Assembly: GCA_900540495.1 (NCBI GenBank)
Contig: UQGA01000008.1
Location: 1-64,000, forward strand
Source of the DNA: an uncultured Eubacteriales bacterium
GTDB taxonomy: Bacteria > Bacillota > Clostridia > Christensenellales > CAG-138
DNA length: 64,000 nt
Direction: 5' to 3'
Shown here: positions 42,703-50,181 of the stretch, in pieces
How positions within the stretch are numbered: the first letter of the stretch is position 1
Layout of the letters: the number at the start of each line of letters is the position of its first letter
The notes under the pieces: generated by a model
Told to the model about the DNA's origin: nothing
The model's database searches: none
Seen by the model: only the letters and a program-made list of their open reading frames with translations
Position numbers and translations under genes: made by a program

Positions 42703-43483
42703 CTTCATTTCTCCTTCCCTTTGGCAGCAGCGCGCTGTCGATGATGGCCTGCGTGCCCATGATCTGCACGTCGGCGGGCGCGACCAGCGCATCCACCGCA
42801 TACCACCCGCCGCAATACACCTGTATCAGACGGGGCTGCACCGCATAGAGAAAACCGTCGCCGCCGAGCGCCGCATAGGGGACGGGGCGCCCCCCTTCCG
42901 TCAGGGGCATGAGCATCCGCTCCACCACAACGACGGGCTTGCCGCTGAGCGGCTCGGTCAGCAGATTGCCGCTGTCGGCAAAAGCGGTCAGCTCCAGCGT
43001 GCGGTCCTCGAGCACGACGCGCATGCGCACGCGCCGGCTGCGGTCCCGCACCGCGCTGAAAAACGCGCGCACGAGCCGCGGCAGCACAGCGGCCGCCACC
43101 GCGCCGGCGAGCGCGACGCGCAACGGCACCGTGCCTACGAGCGCACCGCCGGAAAGCGTACCGCCCAACAGCAGCGTGAGCGCCAGCAGCAAGCCGCCCG
43201 TCAGGCAGGCGGAGAGGAACAGCGCCAGCAGCGCGCGCGGCAGGTCGCGCAGCCCATGCGTGAGCGGCAGCGAAGCGAGAACGCACAGCAGCAGCTTGCA
43301 GGGAAGCGTGCGCAGCAGCGGCACGGCGGTCAACGACAACAGCGCATAGACCGCGCCGCCCAGCGCCGCCGCCACGGCCGCCACAGGCCGCAGCCGAAGC
43401 GCGCCGATGGCCGCCGCCAGGTGCAGCATCAGCAGGTCCATCATCAGGTTGTCGAGCAGAAACAGCTCAATCGACAGTTCCAT
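42512..43483 (-). CDS. spoIIGA: Sporulation sigma-E-processing peptidase SpoIIGA with overlong C-terminus
   Basis: A membrane aspartic protease that activates pro-SigE. It has about five N-terminal transmembrane helices (residues 1-140). The catalytic-Asp motif FADSGNLLTEPLSGKPVVVVE (D170) lies in the cytoplasmic domain. The family-like end falls at QIMGTQAIIDSALLPKG (about 256). The frame then continues 67 residues into sigE in another frame, Pro/Ala/Gly-rich and unlike the family, to a stop at 42512. A one-base frame change near 42710 would give a TGA overlapping the sigE start. This may be a real overlap or an indel. It starts 9 bp after spoIIE. Confidence 0.88.
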   Translation of the reverse strand: MELSIELFLLDNLMMDLLMLHLAAAIGALRLRPVAAVAAALGGAVYALLSLTAVPLLRTLPCKLLLCVLASLPLTHGLRDLPRALLALFLSACLTGGLLLALTLLLGGTLSGGALVGTVPLRVALAGAVAAAVLPRLVRAFFSAVRDRSRRVRMRVVLEDRTLELTAFADSGNLLTEPLSGKPVVVVERMLMPLTEGGRPVPYAALGGDGFLYAVQPRLIQVYCGGWYAVDALVAPADVQIMGTQAIIDSALLPKGRRNEDVETHVDVVPAAVPAPDRPAPAADPVHPFGRDAAGAVCTGGGAAVGAAPEGGGEDGGGRADRA

Positions 43484-43492
43484 ACCATAGCG

Positions 43493-45781
43493 CTATGCAA
43501 TCCTGATGACCATGACGGTCATATCGTCCTGCGCGCCGGCTTCGAGCGCCGCGTGCAGCAGCCGGTCCGCCGCGGTCTGGCTGTCCGGCCCATCCTCGAG
43601 CGCACGGCCGATGTGCTCCTGCGTCCGCTCGCCCAGCGCGTCCAGCGCGCCGTCGGAAAACATGATGATCGTATCGTTCCTGCGGATGCGCGCGCGCTGC
43701 ACGGCCGGGGTCGCGTCATCCACGATGCCGGCGGGCAATGCCTCCGCGCAAACGGTATGCAGTCTCTCGGCGCGATAGACGAACGTTGGCGGCGCGCCGC
43801 ACTTGATGAACTCCGCCTGCCCGCTGCGCAGGTTCAGATACAGCGCGTCGAGCGTGGCGTACATGTCCTGCTCATGCTTGAGCAGCAGGCGGTTCACGGT
43901 TTCGAGCGCCATGTCGCGCGAAAACCCGCTGTCAAACAGGTCGAACAGCAGCCGGATGGCGGCCTGGCTTTCGCTGCGCGCGTTTTCGCCCGCGCCCATG
44001 CCGTCGCTGATGGCATACAGCACCCGCCCCAGCGGGAGCCGCCGCTCGCCGGTACTGTCGCCGCTCACGCCACTGCGGCTCACCGGCGCGCTCGCCGCGC
44101 CCATCTGCGCGCTGAGCGGTTGCGCCTCTTCCAGCACGAGGATGCCCTGCCGTCCCACCTTGCGCGCCGATAATACGGCGACCGGCCGGCGCAGCGTCGC
44201 ATGCACCGCTTCGCACACCGGCAGGGGCGCATCCACATAGTTCGGCGATACGCGCACGTCCAGGCGGAGCTTGCCGGACGGGAATGCGGCGTCCACGCCG
44301 AACGCACGGATGCCATGCCGGTCGAGGCTCTGCGCCACGGCCCGCTCCAGATCCTCGTCGAGCCACCGCTCCTCCTGCACGCGCGCCGCCAGCCCCTCCA
44401 GCACATCGCACATGCCGTTGAGCTGCCGGTTGACAAAGCCGTACTGCCGTGCCGTGCGGCTGCGCAGCGCGCTTTGCACCAGGTACTGATTTTGCGCCTG
44501 CCAGGCGGCGGCCGCCATCTGCGTCATGTGCTTGCAGGATGGGTCGAACGGGCGGCGAATGCGGATGCGCTCGCCCCGCTCGTGCGCCTGCAGCATGGCC
44601 GATACGGCCTGCGCCGCCAGATGCGGGTCTCGCCAGCACATCTTTTTGAGCGAGCAGTCCATGCAGACGCTCGCGGCCGCCTGCGCCGTCCACTGCAGCT
44701 TTGCGTCCGGCGGTTCCTGCCGCTGCGGCATTTCAAACAGCTTTGCCACCTCGCGTCCGACGGCGACCGTGCGGCGGATATCCTCGGCCGTATGTTCCCG
44801 CATCCGCTTCATCGCCTTTTCACTGAAACGCTCCCGATCCATATCCGCATCCAGATAAGAGCAGAGCGCCAGCAGCAGGTTGCGCGGGATGAGCAGGAAC
44901 ACCGCGCCGGAAACGGCAAGGTTCAGCAGGTTGATCGTGTGCGACGCGGTATACACGTACGTGCCGACCACCAGGCTGCACGCGAGAAAGCCGCCAAACA
45001 CGCCGATGGTATCCGCCCGGCGCATGAGCGCGCCGGCAAGCGTACATGCCGCAAGGCTGCCGACGAACACAAGCGTGAAATCCCCGCTGACGGCGAGCAC
45101 CACCGCCAGCGCCACGGACACCGCCACGCCGCTGACGCCGCGCGAGAGCGCCGCGATCATCGCAAACAGCAGCAGCAGCACGACCGGCAATGAAAAGCCA
45201 AATGCCTGCACATCGGTCACGGAGAGCAGGAAAAAGCCGAACGACAAGCTGATGCTCACCTGTTCGGCGTCCGAGAGTACGTGGCGGTTGCCCAGCATAC
45301 GTATGGTCCGCAGCGCGCTCTGCATGACGAGCGCCGCAAACTCGCACAGGCCTATGTTGATCAGCGCGCGCAGCAGCGACGACACGTCGGACGCATGAAA
45401 GATCGGCAGCATCGCCGCCTGCGCCAGGAACAGCAGGAACAGCCGGTCGAGTGTTTCGCCCTTGCCGCTCCAGCACAGCCAGAGCAGGTGCATCACATAA
45501 TAGAGCACACACGCGCACACGGCCGGATACTGCGGTTCGGCCTGCAGCAGAATGGCGCCAAAAACCGCGCCGGCAAACGCATAGTGCGCGTTGCAGCCGG
45601 AAATCGTGGCCGCGGCGAGAAACGCAAGCCCGAACGGCGCAATATCCCCGGCGATGCACACGCGTCCGAGCAGCAGCGCGCCAAAGAACGTCAGCAGCTC
45701 GCCGGCAAAGGCGCGCCGCCCGATATACTGCAAAAAACGGTTCTGCTTCGGCTTGTTGGCTCTTTCGCTCTCGTCGCTCAT
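43493..45781 (-). CDS. spoIIE: Stage II sporulation protein E (SpoIIE)
   Basis: A PP2C-type phosphatase of 762 aa that activates sigma-F in the forespore. About ten N-terminal transmembrane helices (residues 20-300) precede a central region (VCMDCSLKKMCWRDP cysteines). The C-terminal PP2C domain has LYAISDGMGAGENARSESQAA, with Asp ligands, TLDALYLNLRSGQAEFIKCGAPPTFVYR, IIMFSDGALDA and AQDDMTVMVIRI. The ATG at 45781 has GAGGGTGG upstream; a longer frame to 45889 crosses the promoter. It is followed at once by spoIIGA and sigE, so all three sigma-F/sigma-E switch genes appear to share one transcript. Confidence 0.96.
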   Translation of the reverse strand: MSDESERANKPKQNRFLQYIGRRAFAGELLTFFGALLLGRVCIAGDIAPFGLAFLAAATISGCNAHYAFAGAVFGAILLQAEPQYPAVCACVLYYVMHLLWLCWSGKGETLDRLFLLFLAQAAMLPIFHASDVSSLLRALINIGLCEFAALVMQSALRTIRMLGNRHVLSDAEQVSISLSFGFFLLSVTDVQAFGFSLPVVLLLLFAMIAALSRGVSGVAVSVALAVVLAVSGDFTLVFVGSLAACTLAGALMRRADTIGVFGGFLACSLVVGTYVYTASHTINLLNLAVSGAVFLLIPRNLLLALCSYLDADMDRERFSEKAMKRMREHTAEDIRRTVAVGREVAKLFEMPQRQEPPDAKLQWTAQAAASVCMDCSLKKMCWRDPHLAAQAVSAMLQAHERGERIRIRRPFDPSCKHMTQMAAAAWQAQNQYLVQSALRSRTARQYGFVNRQLNGMCDVLEGLAARVQEERWLDEDLERAVAQSLDRHGIRAFGVDAAFPSGKLRLDVRVSPNYVDAPLPVCEAVHATLRRPVAVLSARKVGRQGILVLEEAQPLSAQMGAASAPVSRSGVSGDSTGERRLPLGRVLYAISDGMGAGENARSESQAAIRLLFDLFDSGFSRDMALETVNRLLLKHEQDMYATLDALYLNLRSGQAEFIKCGAPPTFVYRAERLHTVCAEALPAGIVDDATPAVQRARIRRNDTIIMFSDGALDALGERTQEHIGRALEDGPDSQTAADRLLHAALEAGAQDDMTVMVIRIA

Positions 45782-45799
45782 ACATCCACCCTCGTTGCT

Positions 45800-45824
45800 A
45801 TTATAAGAACACACGCCTGTCGAA
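45800..45824 (-). promoter_or_regulatory. spoIIE promoter with Spo0A box
   Basis: TATAAT (complement of 45800-45805) lies 19 bp before the start. A 0A-box core TGTCGAA (45818-45824, plus strand; read on the minus strand TTCGACA) occupies the -35 area, and no consensus -35 hexamer is present at 17 or 21 bp. This fits a Spo0A-activated sigma-A promoter like those of B. subtilis spoIIE and spoIIG. Confidence 0.75.
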
Positions 45825-45981
45825 AAGCTCGGATTGAGCGAAAGCACGGACAGCTTTTCTCGCCCGCCATTCGGCGCAAACCGTCCCAATGCGGCACAAA
45901 GCCCGCCTTCCGCCCCGCCGGGCCGCCGTCATGCGCCGGAAACACGTCGAACGCGCAGGGCGGCGGCTGTCCGTCCTGCGC

Positions 45982-46010
45982 TTGCAGCCGGTTGGCTTGT
46001 GTGATAAACT
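45982..46010 (+). promoter_or_regulatory. dapL promoter
   Basis: TTGCAG (45982-45987) and TAAACT (46005-46010) are 17 bp apart, 34 bp before the dapL ATG. The rest of 45825-45981 holds no recognisable feature. Confidence 0.7.
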
Positions 46011-46043
46011 GGGAAGAACAGAATCGATAAGCGGAGGCATGTT

Positions 46044-47264
46044 ATGTTCAAGGCCAATGGCGACTACAGCCTGTTGCAGGGCAACTACCTGTTTTCCGAG
46101 GTCGGCAAGCGCGTTGCCGCGTTCCAGAAGGCGCACCCGGAGGCGGATCTGATCCGCATGGGCATCGGGGATGTGACGCGGCCGCTCGTGCCTGCGGTGA
46201 TCGCCGCGATGCATCAGGCCGTGGACGAGATGGGGAACGAGGCGACCTTCCGCGGCTATGGGCCGGAATACGGCTACGATTTTCTGCGCGAAGCCATCCG
46301 GCAGCGCGACTATGCCAGCCGGGGCGTGGATATCTCGGTCGACGAGATCTTCGTATCCGACGGTGCCAAGTGCGACGTGGGCAACATTCAGGAGCTGTTT
46401 GCGCCGGACTGCACCGTGGCCGTGACCGATCCGGTCTATCCCGTCTATGTGGATACGAACGTGATGGCCGGGCGCGGCGGCCGCTACCAGGACGGCGCCT
46501 ATGCGCGCATCGTCTATCTGCCCTGCACGGCGGAAAACGGCTTCATGCCGGAGCTGCCGGAAGCGGCGCCGGACGTGATGTACCTGTGCTATCCGAACAA
46601 CCCCACCGGCGCGGCGCTGAAAAAGGCGCAACTTGCCGATATCGTGGCCTATGCGCGGAAAAACGGCACGCTGCTGCTGTACGACTCCGCCTATGAAGCG
46701 TACATCTCGGAGCCGGAGGCGCCCCACAGCATATTTGAGGTTGAGGGCGCTGTGGAGTGTGCCATCGAATTCCGCTCCATGAGCAAGACGGCCGGCTTTA
46801 CGGGCGTGCGCTGCGCCTATACGGTCGTGCCCCGGGCGCTTCGCTGCCGCGACACCCTGGGCAACGAGGTCTCGCTCAACGCCATGTGGGCGCGCCGCAT
46901 GGCCACCAAGTTCAACGGTGTATCCTACATCACCCAGCGCGGCGCAGCCGCCGGCCTGTCCGACGAGGGCTACGCCCAGCTGCGCGCCGTGGTGGCGGAC
47001 TACATGGAGAACGCGCGCATCATCCGCGAGAGTCTGCGCGCGGCCGGCTATACCGTCTACGGCGGCGTCAACGCGCCCTACATCTGGCTCAGGGTGCCGC
47101 ACGGCGACAGCTGGCGCTTTTTTGACGAACTGCTGGCAACGCACCACATCGTGGGCACGCCCGGCGCCGGGTTCGGCAAGGCCGGCGAAGGCTATCTCCG
47201 CATGACCGCGTTCGCCACGCGCGAAAACACGCTGCGCGCCATGGCGCGCATTACAAAGGGCTGA
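46044..47264 (+). CDS. dapL: LL-diaminopimelate aminotransferase
   Basis: A PLP-dependent fold-type I aminotransferase, 406 aa, converting tetrahydrodipicolinate to LL-DAP in one step for lysine and peptidoglycan. Diagnostic features are IRMGIGDVTRPLVPAV, YGPEYGYDFLREAI, DGAKCDVGNIQELF, DPVYPVYVDTNVMAGR, YLCYPNNPTGA and the PLP-lysine motif FRSMSKTAGFTGVRC. It is full length. The dTMP kinase gene starts 5 bp after its stop. Confidence 0.95.
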   Translation: MFKANGDYSLLQGNYLFSEVGKRVAAFQKAHPEADLIRMGIGDVTRPLVPAVIAAMHQAVDEMGNEATFRGYGPEYGYDFLREAIRQRDYASRGVDISVDEIFVSDGAKCDVGNIQELFAPDCTVAVTDPVYPVYVDTNVMAGRGGRYQDGAYARIVYLPCTAENGFMPELPEAAPDVMYLCYPNNPTGAALKKAQLADIVAYARKNGTLLLYDSAYEAYISEPEAPHSIFEVEGAVECAIEFRSMSKTAGFTGVRCAYTVVPRALRCRDTLGNEVSLNAMWARRMATKFNGVSYITQRGAAAGLSDEGYAQLRAVVADYMENARIIRESLRAAGYTVYGGVNAPYIWLRVPHGDSWRFFDELLATHHIVGTPGAGFGKAGEGYLRMTAFATRENTLRAMARITKG

Positions 47265-47268
47265 GGCT

Positions 47269-47955
47269 ATGGCGTTCATCATTGCATTTGAGGGCATTGA
47301 CGGGACCGGCAAGGGCACGCAGATGGAGCGCGCCGCCTGCCGGCTGCTCGCAGCCGGCAGGCGCGTGGAGCGGCTCTCGTTTCCGATCTACAGCTCCTTT
47401 TTCGGGCGGGAGGTCGGCAAGCTGCTCACCGGCAGCGACGGCGTGCGCGCCGATACCGTGGACGGCAAAAGCATGGCGCTCTGGTTTGCGCTCGACCGGT
47501 TCGAGGCGCTGAAGGATTTTGACGGCGACGCCTGCGACGTGCTGCTCATCAACCGTTATGTGCTGTCCAACGCCGTATACCAGTCCATCCGCGACTGTGA
47601 CGCCGGCAAGCCCGACCTGCTCGACTTCGTGCTGGCGCTGGAACACGAGCACTTCGGCATTCCGCGCGTGGACGCCTACCTGCTGTTCGACATGGATCTT
47701 GCGCAGGCGGCGGGCAACGTGGACAAAAAGGGCTACCGCGACTATGTGGGCGAAGGGCGCGATATCTACGAGTCCATCCCGGACATCCAGCGCCGGGCGC
47801 GCGAGAAATACCTCGCCTATGCGGCGCGCCTGCCCAACGTGCGGGTCATCCCCTGTATGCGGGACGGCCGGCTGGAGAGCATTGAGACCATCGGCGCCCG
47901 CGTGGACGCGGCGCTCGTGCAAATGGGTCTGTTGCAGGAGGAGAAAGCGACATGA
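47269..47955 (+). CDS. tmk: dTMP kinase
   Basis: A P-loop kinase that makes dTDP, 228 aa. Walker A is FEGIDGTGKGTQ at residues 8-19. The Asp-Arg-Tyr motif for dTMP binding is modified to LLINRYVLSNAVYQ, where DR(Y/F) would be usual. A LID-like segment DKKGYRDYVGEGRDIYES follows. This resembles thymidylate kinases of the Clostridia. The ATG at 47269 follows dapL closely, and the last 4 bp overlap the next gene (ATGA). Confidence 0.92.
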   Translation: MAFIIAFEGIDGTGKGTQMERAACRLLAAGRRVERLSFPIYSSFFGREVGKLLTGSDGVRADTVDGKSMALWFALDRFEALKDFDGDACDVLLINRYVLSNAVYQSIRDCDAGKPDLLDFVLALEHEHFGIPRVDAYLLFDMDLAQAAGNVDKKGYRDYVGEGRDIYESIPDIQRRAREKYLAYAARLPNVRVIPCMRDGRLESIETIGARVDAALVQMGLLQEEKAT

Positions 47956-48398
47956 AAAGTATCAAACGCGGTCGCGCGCCCTCGATGATGGGCGGCGTAA
48001 TGAGCCTGCTGATCGGCCTGTTCGGCGTGGCGTGGACCATCGTCGCACTGCGCATCGGCGGCGGCTTCATGGCGGTATTCGGCCTGATCTTTGTGGCCGT
48101 TGCCGTCGTCCAGGCGCTCTATCATTTCAGGAACGCCACCGGAAAAAACCGTTACTCCGAATACGATATCACCGACGGACGGGAGGAGCCCGACCCGCTG
48201 AACGAGCGGTTTGACGGGGCGCCGGTTGCAGGCGGCCCGTCGGGCCCGTCCGCTTCCGCCCCGTCCGCTTCCGCCCCGTCCGCTTCCGCCCCGTCCGCTT
48301 CCGCCCCGTCCGGCAGCCTGTTCTGCCCCTACTGCGGCGCGCCCGTGGACATAAATTTTGCCTTTTGCAACCGGTGCGGCAAGCGCCTGCCGGATTAA
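47952..48398 (+). CDS. Small membrane protein with C-terminal zinc ribbon
   Basis: A 148-aa protein with two hydrophobic helices (about 13-34 and 38-55), a repeated linker PSASA x4 (15-bp DNA repeat), and a C-terminal zinc ribbon CPYCGAP...CNRCGKRLPD. Function unknown. Translation is coupled to tmk by ATGA. Similar short helices-plus-ribbon proteins are common in Clostridia. Confidence 0.85.
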   Translation: MKSIKRGRAPSMMGGVMSLLIGLFGVAWTIVALRIGGGFMAVFGLIFVAVAVVQALYHFRNATGKNRYSEYDITDGREEPDPLNERFDGAPVAGGPSGPSASAPSASAPSASAPSASAPSGSLFCPYCGAPVDINFAFCNRCGKRLPD

Positions 48399-48446
48399 GC
48401 GTCCGCAACGCGCGGCTGCGTCCTGCGCATCGGCTCAAGTAAAAAT

Positions 48447-48475
48447 GGTCTGCGCGTTTGGCGCAGGCCGTTTTT
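48447..48475 (+). terminator. Terminator after the dapL-tmk operon
   Basis: A 9-bp stem GGTCTGCGC/GCGCAGGCC (one G-U) with a 5-nt loop is followed by GTTTTT, 48 bp after the zinc-ribbon gene. Bases 48476-48640 hold no gene that I can see. Confidence 0.85.
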
Positions 48476-48640
48476 CGTTGTTGCCCGTTTCCCGCTTCCC
48501 CCCCCCTCGCCCGGCAACGCCTGCGGCTGCGGGCCGTCGCCCCGCAAAAAGCCGGCGCCCAAAGGGCGAACCGGCGCGCGATTTTAGGGCGCGTGATTTT
48601 AGAAAGCGGGAAAGCGGCCGCAAGCATGCCGCCCGGGGTG

Positions 48641-48675
48641 AAAAAGGCCGAAGCAGGCGATACGCGCCTGCTTCG
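48641..48675 (-). terminator. tRNA-Thr terminator
   Basis: On the minus strand CGAAGCAGGCG/CGCCTGCTTCG (11 bp) with a 5-nt loop is followed by GCCTTTTT, directly after the tRNA-Thr CCA end. Confidence 0.85.
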
Positions 48676-48678
48676 ATA

Positions 48679-48754
48679 TGGAGCTGATGAGCAGATTCGA
48701 ACTGCCTACCTCTTCATTACCAATGAAGTGCTCTACCGACTGAGCTACATCAGC
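48679..48754 (-). tRNA. trnT-GGT: tRNA-Thr (GGU anticodon)
   Basis: A 76-nt cloverleaf. The acceptor pairs GCTGATG with CATCAGC and CCA is encoded (48679-48681). The D-arm region is TAGCTCAGTCGGTAGAGC. The anticodon stem CTTCA/TGAAG carries loop TTGGTAA with anticodon GGT. The T-arm is GGCAGTTCGAATCTGCT. It has its own promoter and terminator. Confidence 0.97.
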
Positions 48755-48792
48755 ATCGCTATTTCAATATGTTGCAGATTCGCAACAAACCC

Positions 48793-48821
48793 ATTATAGC
48801 GAATGCTTGCCGGTTTGGCAA
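48793..48821 (-). promoter_or_regulatory. tRNA-Thr promoter
   Basis: TTGCCA (complement of 48816-48821) and TATAAT (complement of 48793-48798) are 17 bp apart on the minus strand, 38 bp before the tRNA. Confidence 0.85.
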
Positions 48822-48854
48822 GAGTTTTTTGCATGTTTTCGGTGACAATTTCAA

Positions 48855-50144
48855 TCAGTTTTCCGCACGGATCAGGCTTTCAACAGCTTTTACACAGGGC
48901 AACCGTCGAATCTCCTCGAGCGCGGCCTGCACGCTGAGCTCATGCGCCTCGTGCGTCATGAACGAAATGTGGGAAGACCCGCCGTTTGCCTCGCCGAGCT
49001 GGAGCACGTCCTTGAGCGACACGCCGTGCGCGGCAAAGCTCTGCGCGATCGCGGCCATGGTGCCGGGTTCGTCATATACCTCGATACGCGCACAGTAGAT
49101 GCAGCGAAAGTCCCGTACAAGATCGATTTCGCGACTCATGGCGGCATCGTTGCGAAATGTCATGTAGCGGTGATGTCCGACCGCATGGCAGGCGTAAACA
49201 ATATCCGATACAACAGCGGAGGCGGTAGGCATACGGCCTGCACCGCGGCCATAGAGCATAATATCATCGACTGCGTGTCCCGTCAGAAAGACCGCGTTGA
49301 AAACGCCGCGCACGGAGGCGAGCGGATGTGTTTTCCGGATCATGGTCGGGTGGACGCGCACCTCGATGCGGGGTCCCGTTTTTTTACCGATGGCAAGGAG
49401 TTTGATCTCATAACCGAGGAGCTTCGCTGTCTCAAAATCGGCTTTGGTGAGCTTTGTGATGCCTTCACGATAGATCACATCGACAGGCATGTGCGCATGG
49501 AACGCCATGGACGAGAGGATGGAGAGCTTGTAAACCGCGTCGAAAGCCTCGATATCGGCGGTAGGATCCGCTTCGGCATACCCAAGCCGCTGCGCCTCAG
49601 CAAGCGCGTCCGAAAAGTCCTTGCCCTCTTCGCTCATTTTCGTGAGGATATAATTTGTTGTGCCGTTGATGATCCCCATAACGCGGGTAAGATTGTTTGC
49701 CTGCATGGAGTCCGTGATTGTGCGGAGAACGGGAATGCCGCCGCCTACAGTTCCTTCAAAATACAGGCCCGCGCCCGACGATTTCGCCGCGGCTTCAAAT
49801 TCAAACCAGAACTTGCTGATGACCTCCTTGTTGGAGGTGACGACTGTTTTCCCGGCCTCCAGCGCGCGCAGAATATAGCTCCGGGCTGGCTCAACGCCGC
49901 CCATGCATTCTACGACAACGGAAACGGAAGCATCCGAAAGAATGTCGTCATAGTCCGTGGTAAACAGGGCTCGGGGCGCAAGTCCGAGAAGAGACGCGCG
50001 CTCGATGTCGCGAACCAGAATATGCGAAACGCAGAGGTCGAGCGACTCGCGATGCATGAGATCGCCGTGATTCTCCGTTAGAATGCGATATACGCCGGTG
50101 CCGACCGTGCCGAAGCCGAGGATAGCCAGTTGATACTGTTTCAT
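48855..50144 (-). CDS. hom: Homoserine dehydrogenase
   Basis: A 429-aa NAD(P)-dependent enzyme converting aspartate semialdehyde to homoserine. The N-terminal Rossmann motif is LAILGFGTVGTGVYRIL. The catalytic region has VTSNKEVISKFW, FEGTVGGGIPVLRTI, GIINGTTNYILTKM and EADPTADIEAFDAVYKL. The C-terminal ACT domain, from ~350 (YCARIEVYDEPGTMAAIAQSF), would allow threonine feedback. The GC content of sampled lines is only 43-57%, well below most of the window, which suggests different ancestry. It follows the pantothenate fusion gene by 37 bp. Confidence 0.95.
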   Translation of the reverse strand: MKQYQLAILGFGTVGTGVYRILTENHGDLMHRESLDLCVSHILVRDIERASLLGLAPRALFTTDYDDILSDASVSVVVECMGGVEPARSYILRALEAGKTVVTSNKEVISKFWFEFEAAAKSSGAGLYFEGTVGGGIPVLRTITDSMQANNLTRVMGIINGTTNYILTKMSEEGKDFSDALAEAQRLGYAEADPTADIEAFDAVYKLSILSSMAFHAHMPVDVIYREGITKLTKADFETAKLLGYEIKLLAIGKKTGPRIEVRVHPTMIRKTHPLASVRGVFNAVFLTGHAVDDIMLYGRGAGRMPTASAVVSDIVYACHAVGHHRYMTFRNDAAMSREIDLVRDFRCIYCARIEVYDEPGTMAAIAQSFAAHGVSLKDVLQLGEANGGSSHISFMTHEAHELSVQAALEEIRRLPCVKAVESLIRAEN

Positions 50145-50181
50145 GCGGAAAAAGCCTTTCAGTCAAATCACGGTTGTTCGT

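Noticed and set aside
42705..43286. Alternative frame in spoIIGA ending at the sigE start
   Set aside because: Most of this frame is Arg/Ala/Gly-rich shadow sequence. Only its final stop is of interest, as evidence for a possible indel, and this is covered in the spoIIGA finding.
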